Source: Bacillus sp. FJAT-50079 (GTDB lineage: Bacteria > Bacillota > Bacilli > Bacillales > Bacillaceae_C). Taken from it: DNA of 64,000 bases. The notes below the pieces were generated by a model, which was not told the origin of the DNA, searched no databases, and saw only the letters and a program-made list of their open reading frames with translations. Shown here one piece after another: positions 34,578 to 44,930 of this stretch. The stretch is taken from the NCBI RefSeq assembly GCF_018343515.1, contig NZ_JAGYPD010000001.1:744001-808000 (forward strand), written 5' to 3'. Each line of letters begins with the position of its first letter. Position 1 is the first letter of the stretch. The position numbers and the translations under genes were made by a program.

Positions 34578-34609
34578 CAGTTATAACTAATTATAATTGG
34601 TTATAACTG
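34578..34609. promoter_or_regulatory. Palindromic operator between modA and its regulator
   Basis: A 32-bp near-perfect palindrome: CAGTTATAACTAATTA followed by TAATTGGTTATAACTG. It contains the -10-like TATAAT in both directions. It is the likely binding site of the adjacent MerR/excisionase-type HTH protein. Confidence 0.7.
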
Positions 34610-34687
34610 ATAATGATATGATAAATGTCACATTCATTTATTTTTATATAAATAGGAGGACCAAACTACTAAAAAGGTGGGCTACAT

Positions 34688-35620
34688 ATGTCAACAGAGC
34701 TTTCCTATACAGTCGAAGAAGTATCGCAACTTTTAAAAGTTTCAAAGTTAACGATATATGATCTCGTGAAAAAAGGTGATTTACCCGTATTCCGGGTTGG
34801 AAGACAGATGAGAATTGATGCGAAGGATTTGGAAAACTATATCCAAACAACAAAGACCAATCGGAGTAAAGTGGTTCCCTCCCCTATGGCTCAACCATCT
34901 CATGTTGCTCCAAAGTTCTCTGCAATTGTTATTAGTGGTCAAGACCTCGTTCTAGATGTTCTCGGAAAACATGTTGAGAAAAATTCGGCTTATCAAGCAT
35001 TGCGGTCCTATACAGGCAGCTTAAACAGTTTGATTTCAATGTACAATGGAGATGTCGATATCGTAAGCTTACATTTATTTGATGGGGATTCAGATGAATA
35101 CAATCTGCCTTATGTAAAAAAAATCTTGGTTGGACAGCCTTATATTGTGCTTAACTTAATTTCACGGCAAGCGGGATTGTACGTTCAAAGGGGGAATCCG
35201 CTTAACATCCAATCTTGGATGGATATGAAGCGGAAACAAGTAAAATTAGTCAATCGAGAGAAAGGCTCTGGAGCACGAATCCTTTTAGATGAGCAGCTTC
35301 GTATCAATGATATTTCCGCCCAAAGCATTGACGGCTATCATCATATTGAAACAAGCCATTTAAGCGTCGCATCGGCCGTTTCTACTGGGGCAGCAAATGT
35401 AGGTGTGGGAATCGAAAAAGCGGCTAAAATCGTCGGTATCGACTTTATCCCATTAATTACAGAGCGTTATGATCTCGTTATTCTTAAAACCGACGAAAAC
35501 AAACAACTTATACAGAATGTAAAAGATATCTTATCTTCTGAACCGTTTCAAACTGAAATTAATTCATTAGGAGATTACAATCTTTCGCAAATGGGGCAGA
35601 TCATGCATGAAACTTTTTAA
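34688..35620 (+). CDS. yvgK: HTH regulator with periplasmic-binding-protein-like domain
   Basis: 310 residues. The N-terminus is an excisionase-type HTH (SYTVEEVSQLLKVSKLTIYDLVKKG, residues about 6-56). The rest is a PBP-like domain (about 75-305) of the kind that binds oxyanions. Divergent from modAB, as yvgK is in B. subtilis, so it probably senses molybdate and controls uptake. AAAAAGGTGG precedes the ATG. Direct role inferred from context. Confidence 0.85.
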   Translation: MSTELSYTVEEVSQLLKVSKLTIYDLVKKGDLPVFRVGRQMRIDAKDLENYIQTTKTNRSKVVPSPMAQPSHVAPKFSAIVISGQDLVLDVLGKHVEKNSAYQALRSYTGSLNSLISMYNGDVDIVSLHLFDGDSDEYNLPYVKKILVGQPYIVLNLISRQAGLYVQRGNPLNIQSWMDMKRKQVKLVNREKGSGARILLDEQLRINDISAQSIDGYHHIETSHLSVASAVSTGAANVGVGIEKAAKIVGIDFIPLITERYDLVILKTDENKQLIQNVKDILSSEPFQTEINSLGDYNLSQMGQIMHETF

Positions 35621-35741
35621 TAAGAAGAAGGGGCTGTCCAGAAAGTAGGTGAAAACTGACCTTCTGTGATAGCCCCTTTTTTATGTATGAAGATATACAG
35701 ATGACATCAACGCAAAATTCGAACGACGTCACCGATCTATT

Positions 35742-35830
35742 GCTTTCCGCGGGCATGGCTTGAGCCTCCTCAGTCGCTGCGCGCCTTGCGGGGTCTCAAG
35801 GCTCATGTCATTCCCGCAGGAGTCAGCGCC
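35742..35830. repeat. Bacillaceae GC-rich repeat, type GCTTTCCGCGGGC
   Basis: GCTTTCCGCGGGCATGGCTT, then GAGCCTCCTCAGTCGCTGCG, and CCCGCAGGAGTCAGCGCC at the end. The pattern recurs in intergenic DNA of many Bacillus-like genomes (recalled). It ends near 35830 in variable sequence. Confidence 0.6.
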
Positions 35831-36090
35831 TGCACTGCAAGCAACACCAACAAACGGCTAGAATGCTGGAATCTTCAATCATTGAAAATAGAAGAAGTCG
35901 ACCAAATCGTTCATTTTACGCAACAGATGATCTCTTAGAACAACTAAATCATAAATCGTCATATAGGGATTGAAAATCATTGATTGCAGTTTTTGAAACA
36001 TAGTATCTCTTTCATAGAGAATTCATACGATAATTATCCCTTTTTTAATCCTGTCTCCATTAGCCTGAAAGTGAATTTTTTGCAGATTCC

Positions 36091-36255
36091 GTTGATTGGA
36101 GCGGAAGGCGGCGACACCAGCGGGATGTGCGAGACAGGAGAGGCCCTAGGAACGAAGCCTAAAGTCGCCACATCGTGTGCGTGACCAACATCCTGTTGCC
36201 CGAAGCAGCTCACCGCTCGCCCCGCGGTAAACGTCCGCCTGGAGCGAAAATCAAC
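36091..36255. repeat. Bacillaceae repeat with GTTGAT...ATCAAC ends
   Basis: It begins GTTGATTGGAGCGGAAGGCG and ends TCCGCCTGGAGCGAAAATCA plus AC, so the termini are inverted repeats. This matches a dispersed non-coding element frequent in Bacillaceae, possibly a MITE. Confidence 0.65.
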
Positions 36256-36379
36256 AGTTTGAATAGATCCTTGAATTAGAAGGACTTTTTCAGTTTGTTT
36301 TTCTCCATCTGCTTCATTTTAAGGAATTACTGGAGAGTACCTTCTTTTTCATGTTATATCATCATTATCTGCGTTTTTG

Positions 36380-37540
36380 TTATTTATTTAATGCTAAGTG
36401 AATCATTAGCTCAATCGCAGTTGGAATCGCATCTTCATCAATATCAAATTTCGGATGATGATGGGGATATTGGCTTTTCTCACTTTGCATTCCGACATTT
36501 ATAAATGCCCCTGTTTTTTCTTTTAAATAATAAGCATAGTCTTCGGCACCCATGGATGGATCCATCTCTGTAAAAACATCTTCTCCAAATGTTTGTGCAA
36601 TCATTTCTTTGGCATAAGCGCAAGCCTCCGGATGATTATAAAGTGGTGGTGTACCTTTAATATATTCGTATTGACCTGTCGCTCCAAAACTTGCACAAAT
36701 TGATTCTGTTAGTTGCTTTGTCCGTTCATACATAAGATCAGCCGCTTCGTATGTCATCGCGCGAATCGTTCCTGTTAATCTTGCCTCAGATGGAATAACA
36801 TTATATGAATTCCCCGCCTGAATGCCGCCAAATGAAATCACACCCGCATGAAGGGGATGAAGACTTCGGCTAACGACCGATTGGAACGCTTGAATGAGGT
36901 GTGAAGCGATATAAATCGGATCAATTGCATCTTGAGGCTGTCCGCCATGACCGCCAACACCCTTAATCACTATATCAAAGTCATTGCATGACGCCATCGC
37001 TGGTCCCTCAGCAAAACCAATCTTGCCCATTTCAAGATTTTGAATGAGGTGGATTCCAAAAATTGAATCGACGTCATCAAGTACGCCTTCTTTTACAAGC
37101 TGCTCCGCCCCGCTTGGTGAAGCTTCCTCTGAGCTTTGGAAAATAAACTTAATATTGTTTTTCACTTTATCGCGATTGCTGCTCATCCATTTAGCAACTG
37201 CTAGAAGAATTGCCGTATGTCCATCATGCCCACACGCATGTGAAACGCCGTGATTTTTAGAAATATACGGTTTGTTTTCTCCTTCTTCTATAATCGGCAA
37301 AGCATCCATATCCGCTCTTAGGGCAATTGTTTTCTTTCCTTCTGTTCCTTTCAAAAAGGCAACAATATTTGGTGCGGAATACGTTTCATCAATCGGAAGG
37401 TCAAATTCAGTTAATATTTTTTTTACGTATGCAGCCGTTTCAAATTCCTGTCCTGAAAGTTCAGGATGCATGTGAAAATGCCGGCGTTGCTCAATTGCCC
37501 ATGCTTTTAAGTTTGCATCTACTAATGATGTTTGTAGCAC
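36380..37540 (-). CDS. M20 family amidohydrolase
   Basis: 386 residues, peptidase M20D type. Metal-site motifs are visible: ALRADMDALPI, VSHACGHDGHTAILLA, FQSSEEASPSGAEQL and the C-terminal SQYPHHHPKFDIDED. It probably hydrolyses N-acyl amino acids or similar amides, releasing amino acid. It lies directly downstream of the YfcC-type carrier, which may supply the substrate. GTG start with GGAGGAG upstream. Confidence 0.92.
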   Translation of the reverse strand: MLQTSLVDANLKAWAIEQRRHFHMHPELSGQEFETAAYVKKILTEFDLPIDETYSAPNIVAFLKGTEGKKTIALRADMDALPIIEEGENKPYISKNHGVSHACGHDGHTAILLAVAKWMSSNRDKVKNNIKFIFQSSEEASPSGAEQLVKEGVLDDVDSIFGIHLIQNLEMGKIGFAEGPAMASCNDFDIVIKGVGGHGGQPQDAIDPIYIASHLIQAFQSVVSRSLHPLHAGVISFGGIQAGNSYNVIPSEARLTGTIRAMTYEAADLMYERTKQLTESICASFGATGQYEYIKGTPPLYNHPEACAYAKEMIAQTFGEDVFTEMDPSMGAEDYAYYLKEKTGAFINVGMQSEKSQYPHHHPKFDIDEDAIPTAIELMIHLALNK

Positions 37541-37564
37541 AAGAACTCCTCCTTCGAATTTCTT

Positions 37565-38962
37565 TTAAAATGGCCCATAATTTATTGCTTGAGCAATGAG
37601 TAGAAAGATAATCCCTAAAATAATTTCGATCATAACAAATGGCAATACCCAACGGAACCATTTTGTATAAGGAATGCCAGCCACAGCTAAACCTGCGATC
37701 AATACACCTGCAGTTGGAAAAATTGAGTTGGTGATTCCATCACCAAGTTGAAATGCAAGTACTGCCGTTTGCCTCGTTACTCCGACTAAATCAGCCAACG
37801 GGGTCATAATCGGCATTGTTAGCGCGGCTTGTCCGCTTCCAGATGGTACAAGGAAGTTTAAAAAGAGCTGGACAACAAACATACCAATTGCATTAAACGC
37901 TGGTGATAATTGATTTAATATGGAAGAAGCAAAATATAAAATAGAATCCATTAATTTTCCGTCTTGAACAATGACAAGAATCGATTGCGCAAAACCAATA
38001 ATTAGTGCACCGCCAACGATATCCTTTGCTCCAGCTATAAAGTGATCGGCAATGCTGCTCGGAGATAATTTTCCAATAAAGCCAATTAAAATTCCAAATA
38101 ATAAAAACACACCTGCGATTTCTGTAATATACCAATCAAACTTTAACACTCCAATAATAAGGAAAACAAAATTAAATAAAAAGGCGATTAATACCCATTT
38201 ATGCCTCGTTTCTAATTTTAGTTCTTGATTAAGAGCGGTCGTATTCCCTGTTTGTCCAATATAACGTAATTCAGGCTGAGCTTTTATTTTTTTCGCATAG
38301 CGATAAACATAAATAACACCCGCTATGTAAAATGTAACAAGCATAATGAGACGAAGCCCCATTCCCGAAAACGTGGGCAATTCAGCAATCCCTTGGGCAA
38401 CACCAACGTTAAATGGATTTAAGACAGCACTAAGAAACCCAATATTTGCCCCTAAAGAAACAATTGCAAATCCAACGATTGAATCGAAGCCAAGAGCTAT
38501 TGCAAGTGGCGCAACGATCGCTACATAAACAATTGTTTCCTCTGACATCCCCATTAATGTTCCGCCAACAGCAAAAAACAGCATCAAAGCTGGAATAAGC
38601 ATAAGTTCTTTATTTGCCAATTTCTTTGTAATTGCGACGATGAAGGCATCAAGCGCACCGGTTGCTTTTAATATACCAAATGCCCCGCCGATCATTAAAA
38701 CGAAAAAGATAATTCCTGCACCCGCAATCATTCCTGAATGGATACTCGTAAAAATTTGAAAAAATCCAACTGGCGATTGTTCTACAAATTGAAACGACTC
38801 TGGATTGACGATCGTACGCTCGTCCACTTCAATCCTTTCATATTCTCCTGCTGGGACAATATATGTTAATATTGCTGCGACAATCATAACGCAAAAAATT
38901 AAAACGAAGGCGTTAATGTTTTTGCCCGCAGATTTTACTTGTTTACTGCTTTGTTGACTCAT
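37565..38962 (-). CDS. YfcC/DcuC-like integral membrane carrier
   Basis: About 465 residues with around 12 hydrophobic segments (AGAGIIFFVLMIGGAFGIL, SGSGQAALTMPIMTPLADL). The family imports peptides, carboxylates or basic amino acids by ion symport. The ATG giving MSQQSSKQVKSAGKN follows GTGGAG; a start five codons upstream is less likely. It is 24 bases upstream of the M20 amidohydrolase gene, so the pair probably form one uptake-and-degradation unit; the actual substrate is unknown. Confidence 0.88.
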   Translation of the reverse strand: MSQQSSKQVKSAGKNINAFVLIFCVMIVAAILTYIVPAGEYERIEVDERTIVNPESFQFVEQSPVGFFQIFTSIHSGMIAGAGIIFFVLMIGGAFGILKATGALDAFIVAITKKLANKELMLIPALMLFFAVGGTLMGMSEETIVYVAIVAPLAIALGFDSIVGFAIVSLGANIGFLSAVLNPFNVGVAQGIAELPTFSGMGLRLIMLVTFYIAGVIYVYRYAKKIKAQPELRYIGQTGNTTALNQELKLETRHKWVLIAFLFNFVFLIIGVLKFDWYITEIAGVFLLFGILIGFIGKLSPSSIADHFIAGAKDIVGGALIIGFAQSILVIVQDGKLMDSILYFASSILNQLSPAFNAIGMFVVQLFLNFLVPSGSGQAALTMPIMTPLADLVGVTRQTAVLAFQLGDGITNSIFPTAGVLIAGLAVAGIPYTKWFRWVLPFVMIEIILGIIFLLIAQAINYGPF

Positions 38963-39286
38963 TATAAAAGACTCCACTCTTCATGTATTTATCCTGCTGA
39001 ATAAGAATAATTATGCATTTTAGTGTAATCAATATTCATTGAAATAGCAAGAAAAAATTTTGAGATCCTTATAAAATCAGGGGATAGGCCAAATTAAATA
39101 AAATAATCAATTATTCACTATTTTGTTAATTTTCAAGATGAAATTATTAATAGATGATTGAAATATAATAAAAGGAGTATTAATTGGGGAAGTGCCAATC
39201 GGCAGCATCGTACTTGATTTGATAATTAATGTTATAAGCCTTCCTCGCAAAAGACAATGCTAAGGAAGGCTTAAGCTAAGTATTAT
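38963..39286. other. Intergenic region upstream of the carrier
   Basis: AT-rich sequence holding the carrier's leader and the terminator of the small lipoprotein gene. No gene is supported. Confidence 0.5.
39234..39273 (-). terminator. Hairpin after the small lipoprotein gene
   Basis: TAAGCCTTCCT and AGGAAGGCTTA form a perfect 11-bp stem; the T tail on the minus strand is weak. Confidence 0.5.
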
Positions 39287-39481
39287 TTACTCAGTTGATT
39301 CTTCAGAGTCTTGATTACTTGGATCCCCCATTGAAGGCTCCTGTTCAATATTATTAGCTGGTTCGTCTGAGTTTACATCAATATCAACCGGCTCACCGGG
39401 ATCCATCTCCTGATCCGTTCCACAAGCTGTAACAAACATAATCGTCATAATAGGAATTAATACTTTCCAAATACGTTTCAA
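39287..39481 (-). CDS. Small acidic lipoprotein
   Basis: 64 residues: signal MKRIWKVLIPIMTIMFVTAC with lipobox VTAC, then an acidic Asp/Glu/Pro/Asn-rich tail with no obvious fold. Start TTG, 6 nt behind GGGGGAG. Surface-anchored peptide, function unknown. No neighbours on the same transcript. Confidence 0.7.
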   Translation of the reverse strand: MKRIWKVLIPIMTIMFVTACGTDQEMDPGEPVDIDVNSDEPANNIEQEPSMGDPSNQDSEESTE

Positions 39482-39814
39482 ATTATTCTCCCCCTTAATG
39501 GTAAGTTGGTTGTTCTTCCCCCCTTTCTTTTAAAGGTACAGTCATCATAATTTCTTTGATTATAAATGTTTGTCGAATTCCCTCACATTACAAACGACTT
39601 AAATAAAACGTAAATATCCATTAACAATCGAAATAAATCCTCTAAACAAAACATATACCTGTAATTATTGTTAAATAAGGATGTTCAATTGTTTTTTCTA
39701 AAATGAACCATGAAAAAAGACGACTCAAAATTGAACTTTAAGTCGTCTTCTTCATCTATATTTTAATCCATTCGTTCATCAGCTATATTATATAGCTACA
39801 TGATTACTTGTCCG
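39482..39814. other. Intergenic region between lipoprotein gene and dnaC
   Basis: Contains the dnaC terminator (39713-39749) and AT-rich sequence; nothing else is recognised. Confidence 0.55.
39713..39749 (-). terminator. Terminator of dnaC
   Basis: AAGACGACT and AGTCGTCTT form the stem, followed by TTTTTTC on the minus strand. Confidence 0.85.
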
Positions 39815-41182
39815 TTATGCCCCAGAAGGGACCGCTGAATCATCATAACGATATTCAAGATTGACGAATTTATTGTATTCTTTTACAAACGCCAATTGTA
39901 CGGTACCGACAGGACCATTACGCTGCTTAGCAATAATGATTTCGATGATATTTTTATTCTCCGATTCTTTGTCATAATAATCATCACGATATAGAAAGGC
40001 AACAATGTCGGCATCTTGCTCAATACTCCCTGATTCCCGAATGTCAGACATCATTGGGCGTTTATCTTGTCTTTGCTCTACTCCACGAGAAAGCTGAGAT
40101 AAGGCAATAACCGGGACTTCCAATTCACGTGCCAAAGCTTTTAATGAACGGGAAATTTCCGATACTTCTTGTTGACGGTTCTCCTGGGATGAACGACCAC
40201 TTCCTTGAATGAGCTGTAAGTAGTCAATTAAAATCATTCCTAGCCCATGTTCTTGCTTCAACCGGCGGCATTTTGAACGAATTTCGCCAATTCTTATTCC
40301 CGGTGTATCATCAATGTATATCCCTGAGTTCGATAAGCTTCCCATCGCCATCGTTAGCTTTTTCCAATCATCATCTGTTAAGCTACCAGTACGTAAGTTT
40401 TGTGCATTGATATTGCCTTCCGCACAAAGCATCCTCATGACGAGCTGTTCAGCCCCCATCTCTAAACTGAAAATCGCTACATTTTCGCCTGTTTTCGTTC
40501 CAACATTTTGCGCAATATTTAAAGCAAAGGCGGTTTTCCCTACCGATGGACGGGCGGCAACGATGATTAAATCATTGCGCTGGAAGCCTGCCGTCATCCG
40601 ATCGAGCTCATTAAACCCCGTTGGAATTCCAGTAACATCTCCCTTTTGGTTATGCAAAAGTTCAATATTGTCATACGTACGTACAAGCACGTCTTTAATA
40701 TCATGGAATGCTCCAGCATTTTTACGCTGAGCTACCTCCATAATCTGCTTCTCCGCCTCATCTAGAAGCTGATTCACTTCGTCTTCTCGCGTATAACCAT
40801 CCGTTGCAATATTTGTCGCTGTCCGAATTAAGCGGCGTAATAATGCCTTTTCTTCAACAATGCGAGCGTAATAACCGATATTTGCTGCTGTCGGTACGGA
40901 AACAGCAATTTCACTTAAATACGAAACTCCCCCAACATCCTCCAGCATTTTTGCGGCTGCAAGCTCCTCGGTTACGGTAATTAAGTCAACAGCTTTGCCA
41001 AGCTCATTTAATTTCAACATCACATCAAAGATTTTTTGATGTGCACTTTTATAAAAGTCGTCTGGAATAAGAATTTCTGATGCTAATATTAATGCCGGCG
41101 GTTCGAGGAAAATCGCCCCAATCACCGCTTGTTCTGCTTCGATGTTTTGCGGTGGGATTCGATCCGCAAATAAGTCACTCAC
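39815..41182 (-). CDS. dnaC: Replicative DNA helicase (DnaB family, DnaC of Bacillus)
   Basis: 455 residues. N-terminal DnaB interaction domain (IPPQNIEAEQAVIGAIFLEP), then the RecA-like hexameric helicase core with Walker A ARPSVGKTAFAL (about 208-219), Walker B MILIDYLQLI and the DnaB SQLSRGVEQR. The essential fork helicase. A terminator between it and rplI suggests its own promoter. Confidence 0.97.
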   Translation of the reverse strand: MSDLFADRIPPQNIEAEQAVIGAIFLEPPALILASEILIPDDFYKSAHQKIFDVMLKLNELGKAVDLITVTEELAAAKMLEDVGGVSYLSEIAVSVPTAANIGYYARIVEEKALLRRLIRTATNIATDGYTREDEVNQLLDEAEKQIMEVAQRKNAGAFHDIKDVLVRTYDNIELLHNQKGDVTGIPTGFNELDRMTAGFQRNDLIIVAARPSVGKTAFALNIAQNVGTKTGENVAIFSLEMGAEQLVMRMLCAEGNINAQNLRTGSLTDDDWKKLTMAMGSLSNSGIYIDDTPGIRIGEIRSKCRRLKQEHGLGMILIDYLQLIQGSGRSSQENRQQEVSEISRSLKALARELEVPVIALSQLSRGVEQRQDKRPMMSDIRESGSIEQDADIVAFLYRDDYYDKESENKNIIEIIIAKQRNGPVGTVQLAFVKEYNKFVNLEYRYDDSAVPSGA

Positions 41183-41262
41183 ACTTCTCCACCTCCATAA
41201 ATCTATGAATGGGCGGTAACTCTACGAATCTATCTATACTATGTTCGTCCATACACTCATAG

Positions 41263-41299
41263 AAAAAATGTGATCGGCCAGGACCAGATCACATTTTTT
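41263..41299 (-). terminator. Terminator of rplI
   Basis: AAAAAATGTGATC and GATCACATTTTTT form a 13-bp stem, between rplI and dnaC. Confidence 0.88.
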
Positions 41300-41346
41300 A
41301 TCTACATCTATTCTATCATGGATTACCTATTTTAAATATGGTAATT

Positions 41347-41796
41347 TTAGTTTTCTTCTTTTACATGGACAGTCACTGTTGCTGTTACTTGAGGGTGAAG
41401 TTTAATCGGTAGCTTTGTTACTCCTAATGAACGAATCGCATCATCAAGGACAATTTTGCGGCGATCAACCGTAATTTTATGTGCCTTTTTCAATTCATCA
41501 GCAATTTGTTTGCTTGTAATTGATCCAAAAAGTCGGCCGCCTTCACCTGATTTCGCCTTCAATTCCACCGTCAAGCTTTCAATCGTTTCTTTCAGTTTTT
41601 TCGCTTCAGCTAACTCTTGATCTGCAAGCTTTTGCTCTTTTTTCTTTTTATTATCTAAATTTTTCATATTGCCAGGAGTCGCTTCAACCGCAAGCCCATT
41701 TTTAATTAAAAAGTTTTGCGCATAACCAACCGCGACATCCTTCACTTCACCTTTTTTTCCTCTACCTTTTACGTCTTGTAAAAAAATTACTTTCAT
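41347..41796 (-). CDS. rplI: 50S ribosomal protein L9
   Basis: 149 residues, the usual length. The rRNA-binding N-domain ([36 protein letters not shown]) is joined by the long central helix to the C-domain. Its ATG overlaps the gdpP stop, so it is coupled to gdpP. Confidence 0.98.
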   Translation of the reverse strand: MKVIFLQDVKGRGKKGEVKDVAVGYAQNFLIKNGLAVEATPGNMKNLDNKKKKEQKLADQELAEAKKLKETIESLTVELKAKSGEGGRLFGSITSKQIADELKKAHKITVDRRKIVLDDAIRSLGVTKLPIKLHPQVTATVTVHVKEEN

Positions 41797-43766
41797 GATA
41801 ATTGACTCCCTTCCAGATATTCATCTAACGCTTGTTTTAATGATAGCTCAGCTTCAATGATTTGAACCCCGGGCAGTTGAACCGCTGCATTTGATAAGTG
41901 GCCACCGCCGCCAAGAGCTTCCATAATTACTTGAACATTTATTTCTCCAAGCGACCGGGCACTGATACCCACAACATCTTCCTTACGTTTAGAGATGACA
42001 AACGATGCAGTGATTCCATTCATCGTCAACAATATATCTGCCGCTTGAGCAATGATGACCGGATCATACACTAAGTCTTCGTCCCCTGTGGCAATCGCAA
42101 TCCCATCTCCATAAAATTCAACCGTTTCTATGAGCTTTGAACGTTTAATATACGTTGCGACATCCTCTTTCAAAAACTTTTGGACCAGCACAGTATCGGC
42201 ACCTAAGGCTCGTAAATAAGAGGCAGCATCAAATGTCCTTGACCCTGTTCTTAATGTAAAGCTTTTCGTATCAACGATAATTCCCGACAGCAACGCCGTT
42301 GCTTCCAATGAATTGATTTTATTTCCCTTCGGCTGATATTCAAGTAGCTCAGTCACAAGTTCAGCCGTTGATGAAGCGTACGGCTCCATATAAACAAGCA
42401 ATGGTTTTTTTATAAAATCTTCGCTTCTGCGATGATGGTCGATCACAACAATCCGATCGGTTTTATTTAGCAATTGGTCATCAATCACAAGCGATGGTTT
42501 ATGTGTGTCAACAACGACGAGCAATGTATTGTCAGTCATTAGCTCACTTGCTTCTTCTGGCGTGACTAACCAAGAATACAATTCTGGATCCTTTTTCATT
42601 TCTTCAATTAAGCGTTTAACTCCTGTATCAATTTCATCAAAATCGATCACAATGTAGCCCTCACGCTGATTCATTTCGGCTGCTTTACGAATACCAATCG
42701 CTGACCCAATCGCATCCATGTCAGGATATTTGTGTCCCATTACAATAACATGGTCACTTTCAACCATTAATTCTTTTAATGCATGGGAAATGACTCTTGC
42801 TCTCACACGTGTCCGCTTTTCCATTGGATTCGTTTTTCCACCATAGAACTTCAGCTTTCCATTCGGCAACTTCATCGCTACTTGGTCACCACCACGACCT
42901 AAAGCTAAATCGAGACTTGATTGTGCAAGAACACCCAATTCAGGTAATGAAGATTCCCCAAGTCCAACACCAATGCTAAGCGTAAGCGGGATATTTTCCT
43001 TCGCTGTTGCTTCCCTTACTTTATCTAAAATAGAAAACTTCTCTTTTTCCAGCTCTTGCAAAATTTGTTCATTTAATAAAGTGACAAATCGATCAGACGA
43101 TATACGTTTAAGGAAAATCCCGTGATCTAGCGCCCATTTATTTAGCAAAGATGTCACCGTACTGTTTAATCCGCTTCTCGTCTGATCATCCACTCCTTGT
43201 GTAGCATCGTCATAGTTATCTAAAAAGATAACCGCAATCACATTTCGTTCACGTTCATACTTTTTAACCGTTTCAATTTGTTCAGTAACGTCAAAAAAGT
43301 ACAGGAGCCGCTCTTCCGGTTTAAAATGAACACGAAATTTTTTCCCATTTAGATTCACGATTTCCGATTCAATTTCTTGTTTTATAATCGGAATGATCGT
43401 TTCTGCTACGTCATATAAAGATCGGCCGGCAAGTGTGTTCTCATTAAAGGAAGATGCCATAAAGGAATTAGTCCATTCGATGTAATACTCATCATTAATA
43501 AGCATAATTCCAATTGGCATTTCCATAAGCGCTTCTTCGCCAACCTTCTTAATTCGATATGACAATGTTGTAATATATTCCTCTGTTGCTTTCACCATTT
43601 CTTTTTCAATGATAAACATGGAATAAATGAGCACACTTAGAAGCACGGCTCCGATTATGGCTAGCCACCAGCGTTGCAGACTGATAAACACTAAAAGAAT
43701 CGCTGATATAGCCATGATGCCATATAAAGGATAGCGCAGCTTTTGTTGATTTAAATATGAAGGCAT
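41793..43766 (-). CDS. gdpP: Cyclic-di-AMP phosphodiesterase GdpP
   Basis: About 657 residues, like the B. subtilis protein. Two N-terminal membrane helices, a PAS domain, a degenerate GGDEF domain, and a DHH/DHHA1 phosphodiesterase with [25 protein letters not shown] and GGGHLSNAA. Hydrolyses c-di-AMP. The ATG giving [16 protein letters not shown] follows GAAGGAG by 8 nt and matches the known start; an ATG nine codons upstream overlaps the yybS stop. Confidence 0.96.
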   Translation of the reverse strand: MPSYLNQQKLRYPLYGIMAISAILLVFISLQRWWLAIIGAVLLSVLIYSMFIIEKEMVKATEEYITTLSYRIKKVGEEALMEMPIGIMLINDEYYIEWTNSFMASSFNENTLAGRSLYDVAETIIPIIKQEIESEIVNLNGKKFRVHFKPEERLLYFFDVTEQIETVKKYERERNVIAVIFLDNYDDATQGVDDQTRSGLNSTVTSLLNKWALDHGIFLKRISSDRFVTLLNEQILQELEKEKFSILDKVREATAKENIPLTLSIGVGLGESSLPELGVLAQSSLDLALGRGGDQVAMKLPNGKLKFYGGKTNPMEKRTRVRARVISHALKELMVESDHVIVMGHKYPDMDAIGSAIGIRKAAEMNQREGYIVIDFDEIDTGVKRLIEEMKKDPELYSWLVTPEEASELMTDNTLLVVVDTHKPSLVIDDQLLNKTDRIVVIDHHRRSEDFIKKPLLVYMEPYASSTAELVTELLEYQPKGNKINSLEATALLSGIIVDTKSFTLRTGSRTFDAASYLRALGADTVLVQKFLKEDVATYIKRSKLIETVEFYGDGIAIATGDEDLVYDPVIIAQAADILLTMNGITASFVISKRKEDVVGISARSLGEINVQVIMEALGGGGHLSNAAVQLPGVQIIEAELSLKQALDEYLEGSQLS

Positions 43767-43789
43767 CCCTTCAGCTCCTTCTCCAGTTT

Positions 43790-44731
43790 TCATTTATTAC
43801 CCATACGCTGTCTTAAATCAAAGCCTATTTCAATTATACCTAACATCCTTACGATGGAAAGGAAGATTGGCATAATGAATGTCAACACAACTGCGATAAT
43901 CGGTACAATCATTGGCCACTTTTTTTCATAAGCAAAGAAAAAGATAAATGATAGTCCTTGAATCACTAAAAGGGTTTGCAATATAAACGCTCCGTTGATC
44001 AGTACCATGTATAAATATGTACCCTCTTCTGGATTCATCACCAATGTTAAAATCAGTGCAATTAAATAATACCATAATACACTTTTGGGAAATCTTAACT
44101 TACGAAATGGCTCAAATTTCGGAACATCAACCCCAAGTCGCTTAACAATTGGCAAGTTGATGACTAATATTAGCCAAACAGTGAAAAATGCGGTTCCAAT
44201 TAATAAGCTTGGAGCCATTGATCCAATCATTGAAATCATTTCATTCATTTGTTCTTGTAAATTCGCAGGCGGTGCTTGTCCTAGCTTTTCAAGAGCTTCT
44301 ATGTACTGGCTTGTTGAAGAGCGTAACATCTGTGTTAATTCATCTAAAAAATGAATTTGAAAGAATTTCGATGCAATCGCAAAGCCGAGCACTAAATTAA
44401 AAAGAAAGACGATGCTTGAAGAGATATAAATAATTATTTTGCTTTTGCCCGTTCTAACTCCATACCCTGCCATCATTCCAGTTGTGCCAAATAACACTGT
44501 GAATGGTACGGTGGCAATCCATGGGCCTACTAAAAACGAAATCATTATTGAACCAATAAGCAAAAGTATGGCAGATTTTAATGGATATTTGCTGCTATAT
44601 AGAAGGAAGGGCAAGATTAATATCAATTGCACAATGATCATAATGACTGGAACGTATATAGAAATCCAGAGCAATACAGTAAAGATTGCCAGCATCATTG
44701 CTCCTTCTGTAAGCATTCGAGTTTTATTCAC
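43790..44731 (-). CDS. yybS: YybS, DUF2232 membrane protein
   Basis: 313 residues with about eight membrane helices, the DUF2232 type found upstream of gdpP in Bacillaceae. Function unknown in detail. Overlaps the region of the alternative gdpP start. The region upstream contains a partial copy of the rpsR terminal sequence. Confidence 0.88.
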   Translation of the reverse strand: MNKTRMLTEGAMMLAIFTVLLWISIYVPVIMIIVQLILILPFLLYSSKYPLKSAILLLIGSIMISFLVGPWIATVPFTVLFGTTGMMAGYGVRTGKSKIIIYISSSIVFLFNLVLGFAIASKFFQIHFLDELTQMLRSSTSQYIEALEKLGQAPPANLQEQMNEMISMIGSMAPSLLIGTAFFTVWLILVINLPIVKRLGVDVPKFEPFRKLRFPKSVLWYYLIALILTLVMNPEEGTYLYMVLINGAFILQTLLVIQGLSFIFFFAYEKKWPMIVPIIAVVLTFIMPIFLSIVRMLGIIEIGFDLRQRMGNK

Positions 44732-44840
44732 TCTTTCACCTCTTCTAACCTAATCGATACCTTCTTATTTTACCGATGATTCGCCCATCATTCAACTTTA
44801 CTGCAAGATTCGCTTTAAGAAAAAGAGAAATAGATAAAAC

Positions 44841-44874
44841 AAAAAGAGCAGCGACGCGATGTGCTACTCTTTTT
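44841..44874. terminator. Hairpin within the duplicated segment
   Basis: AAAAAGAGCA and TGCTACTCTTTTT form the stem of the duplicated rpsR-type terminator. Here it serves the SHOCT-domain gene or the downstream gap. Confidence 0.6.
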
Positions 44875-44909
44875 ATATTTATTATTCCCCTAAACAACGA
44901 ATGGAAAAT
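44841..44909. repeat. Partial duplicate of the rpsR 3' end and terminator
   Basis: AAAAAGAGCAGCGACGCGAT, then GTGCTACTCTTTTTATATTT and ATTATTCCCC...ACGAATGGAAAA. It matches 48161-48227 at most positions, where the latter is the genuine rpsR end and terminator. The copy is degenerate and lies outside any gene. Confidence 0.78.
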
Positions 44910-44930
44910 CAGGCGGTGACAGACACTTAC

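Larger units (their letters stand above)
35621..36379. other. Non-coding region with dispersed repeats
   Basis: After a hairpin (GGGGCTGTCC...GATAGCCCC at about 35630-35680) it holds two GC-rich repeat units at 35742-35830 and 36091-36255. No gene is seen. GC content here is well above that of the flanks. Confidence 0.65.

Noticed and set aside
38963-39270. A protein-like frame (VLIGEVPIGSIVLDLIINVI) on the plus strand near 39176-39260 behind AAAAGGAG
   Set aside because: There is no normal start codon at the right distance (an ATT would be needed), and the stop and length fit chance. Not called.
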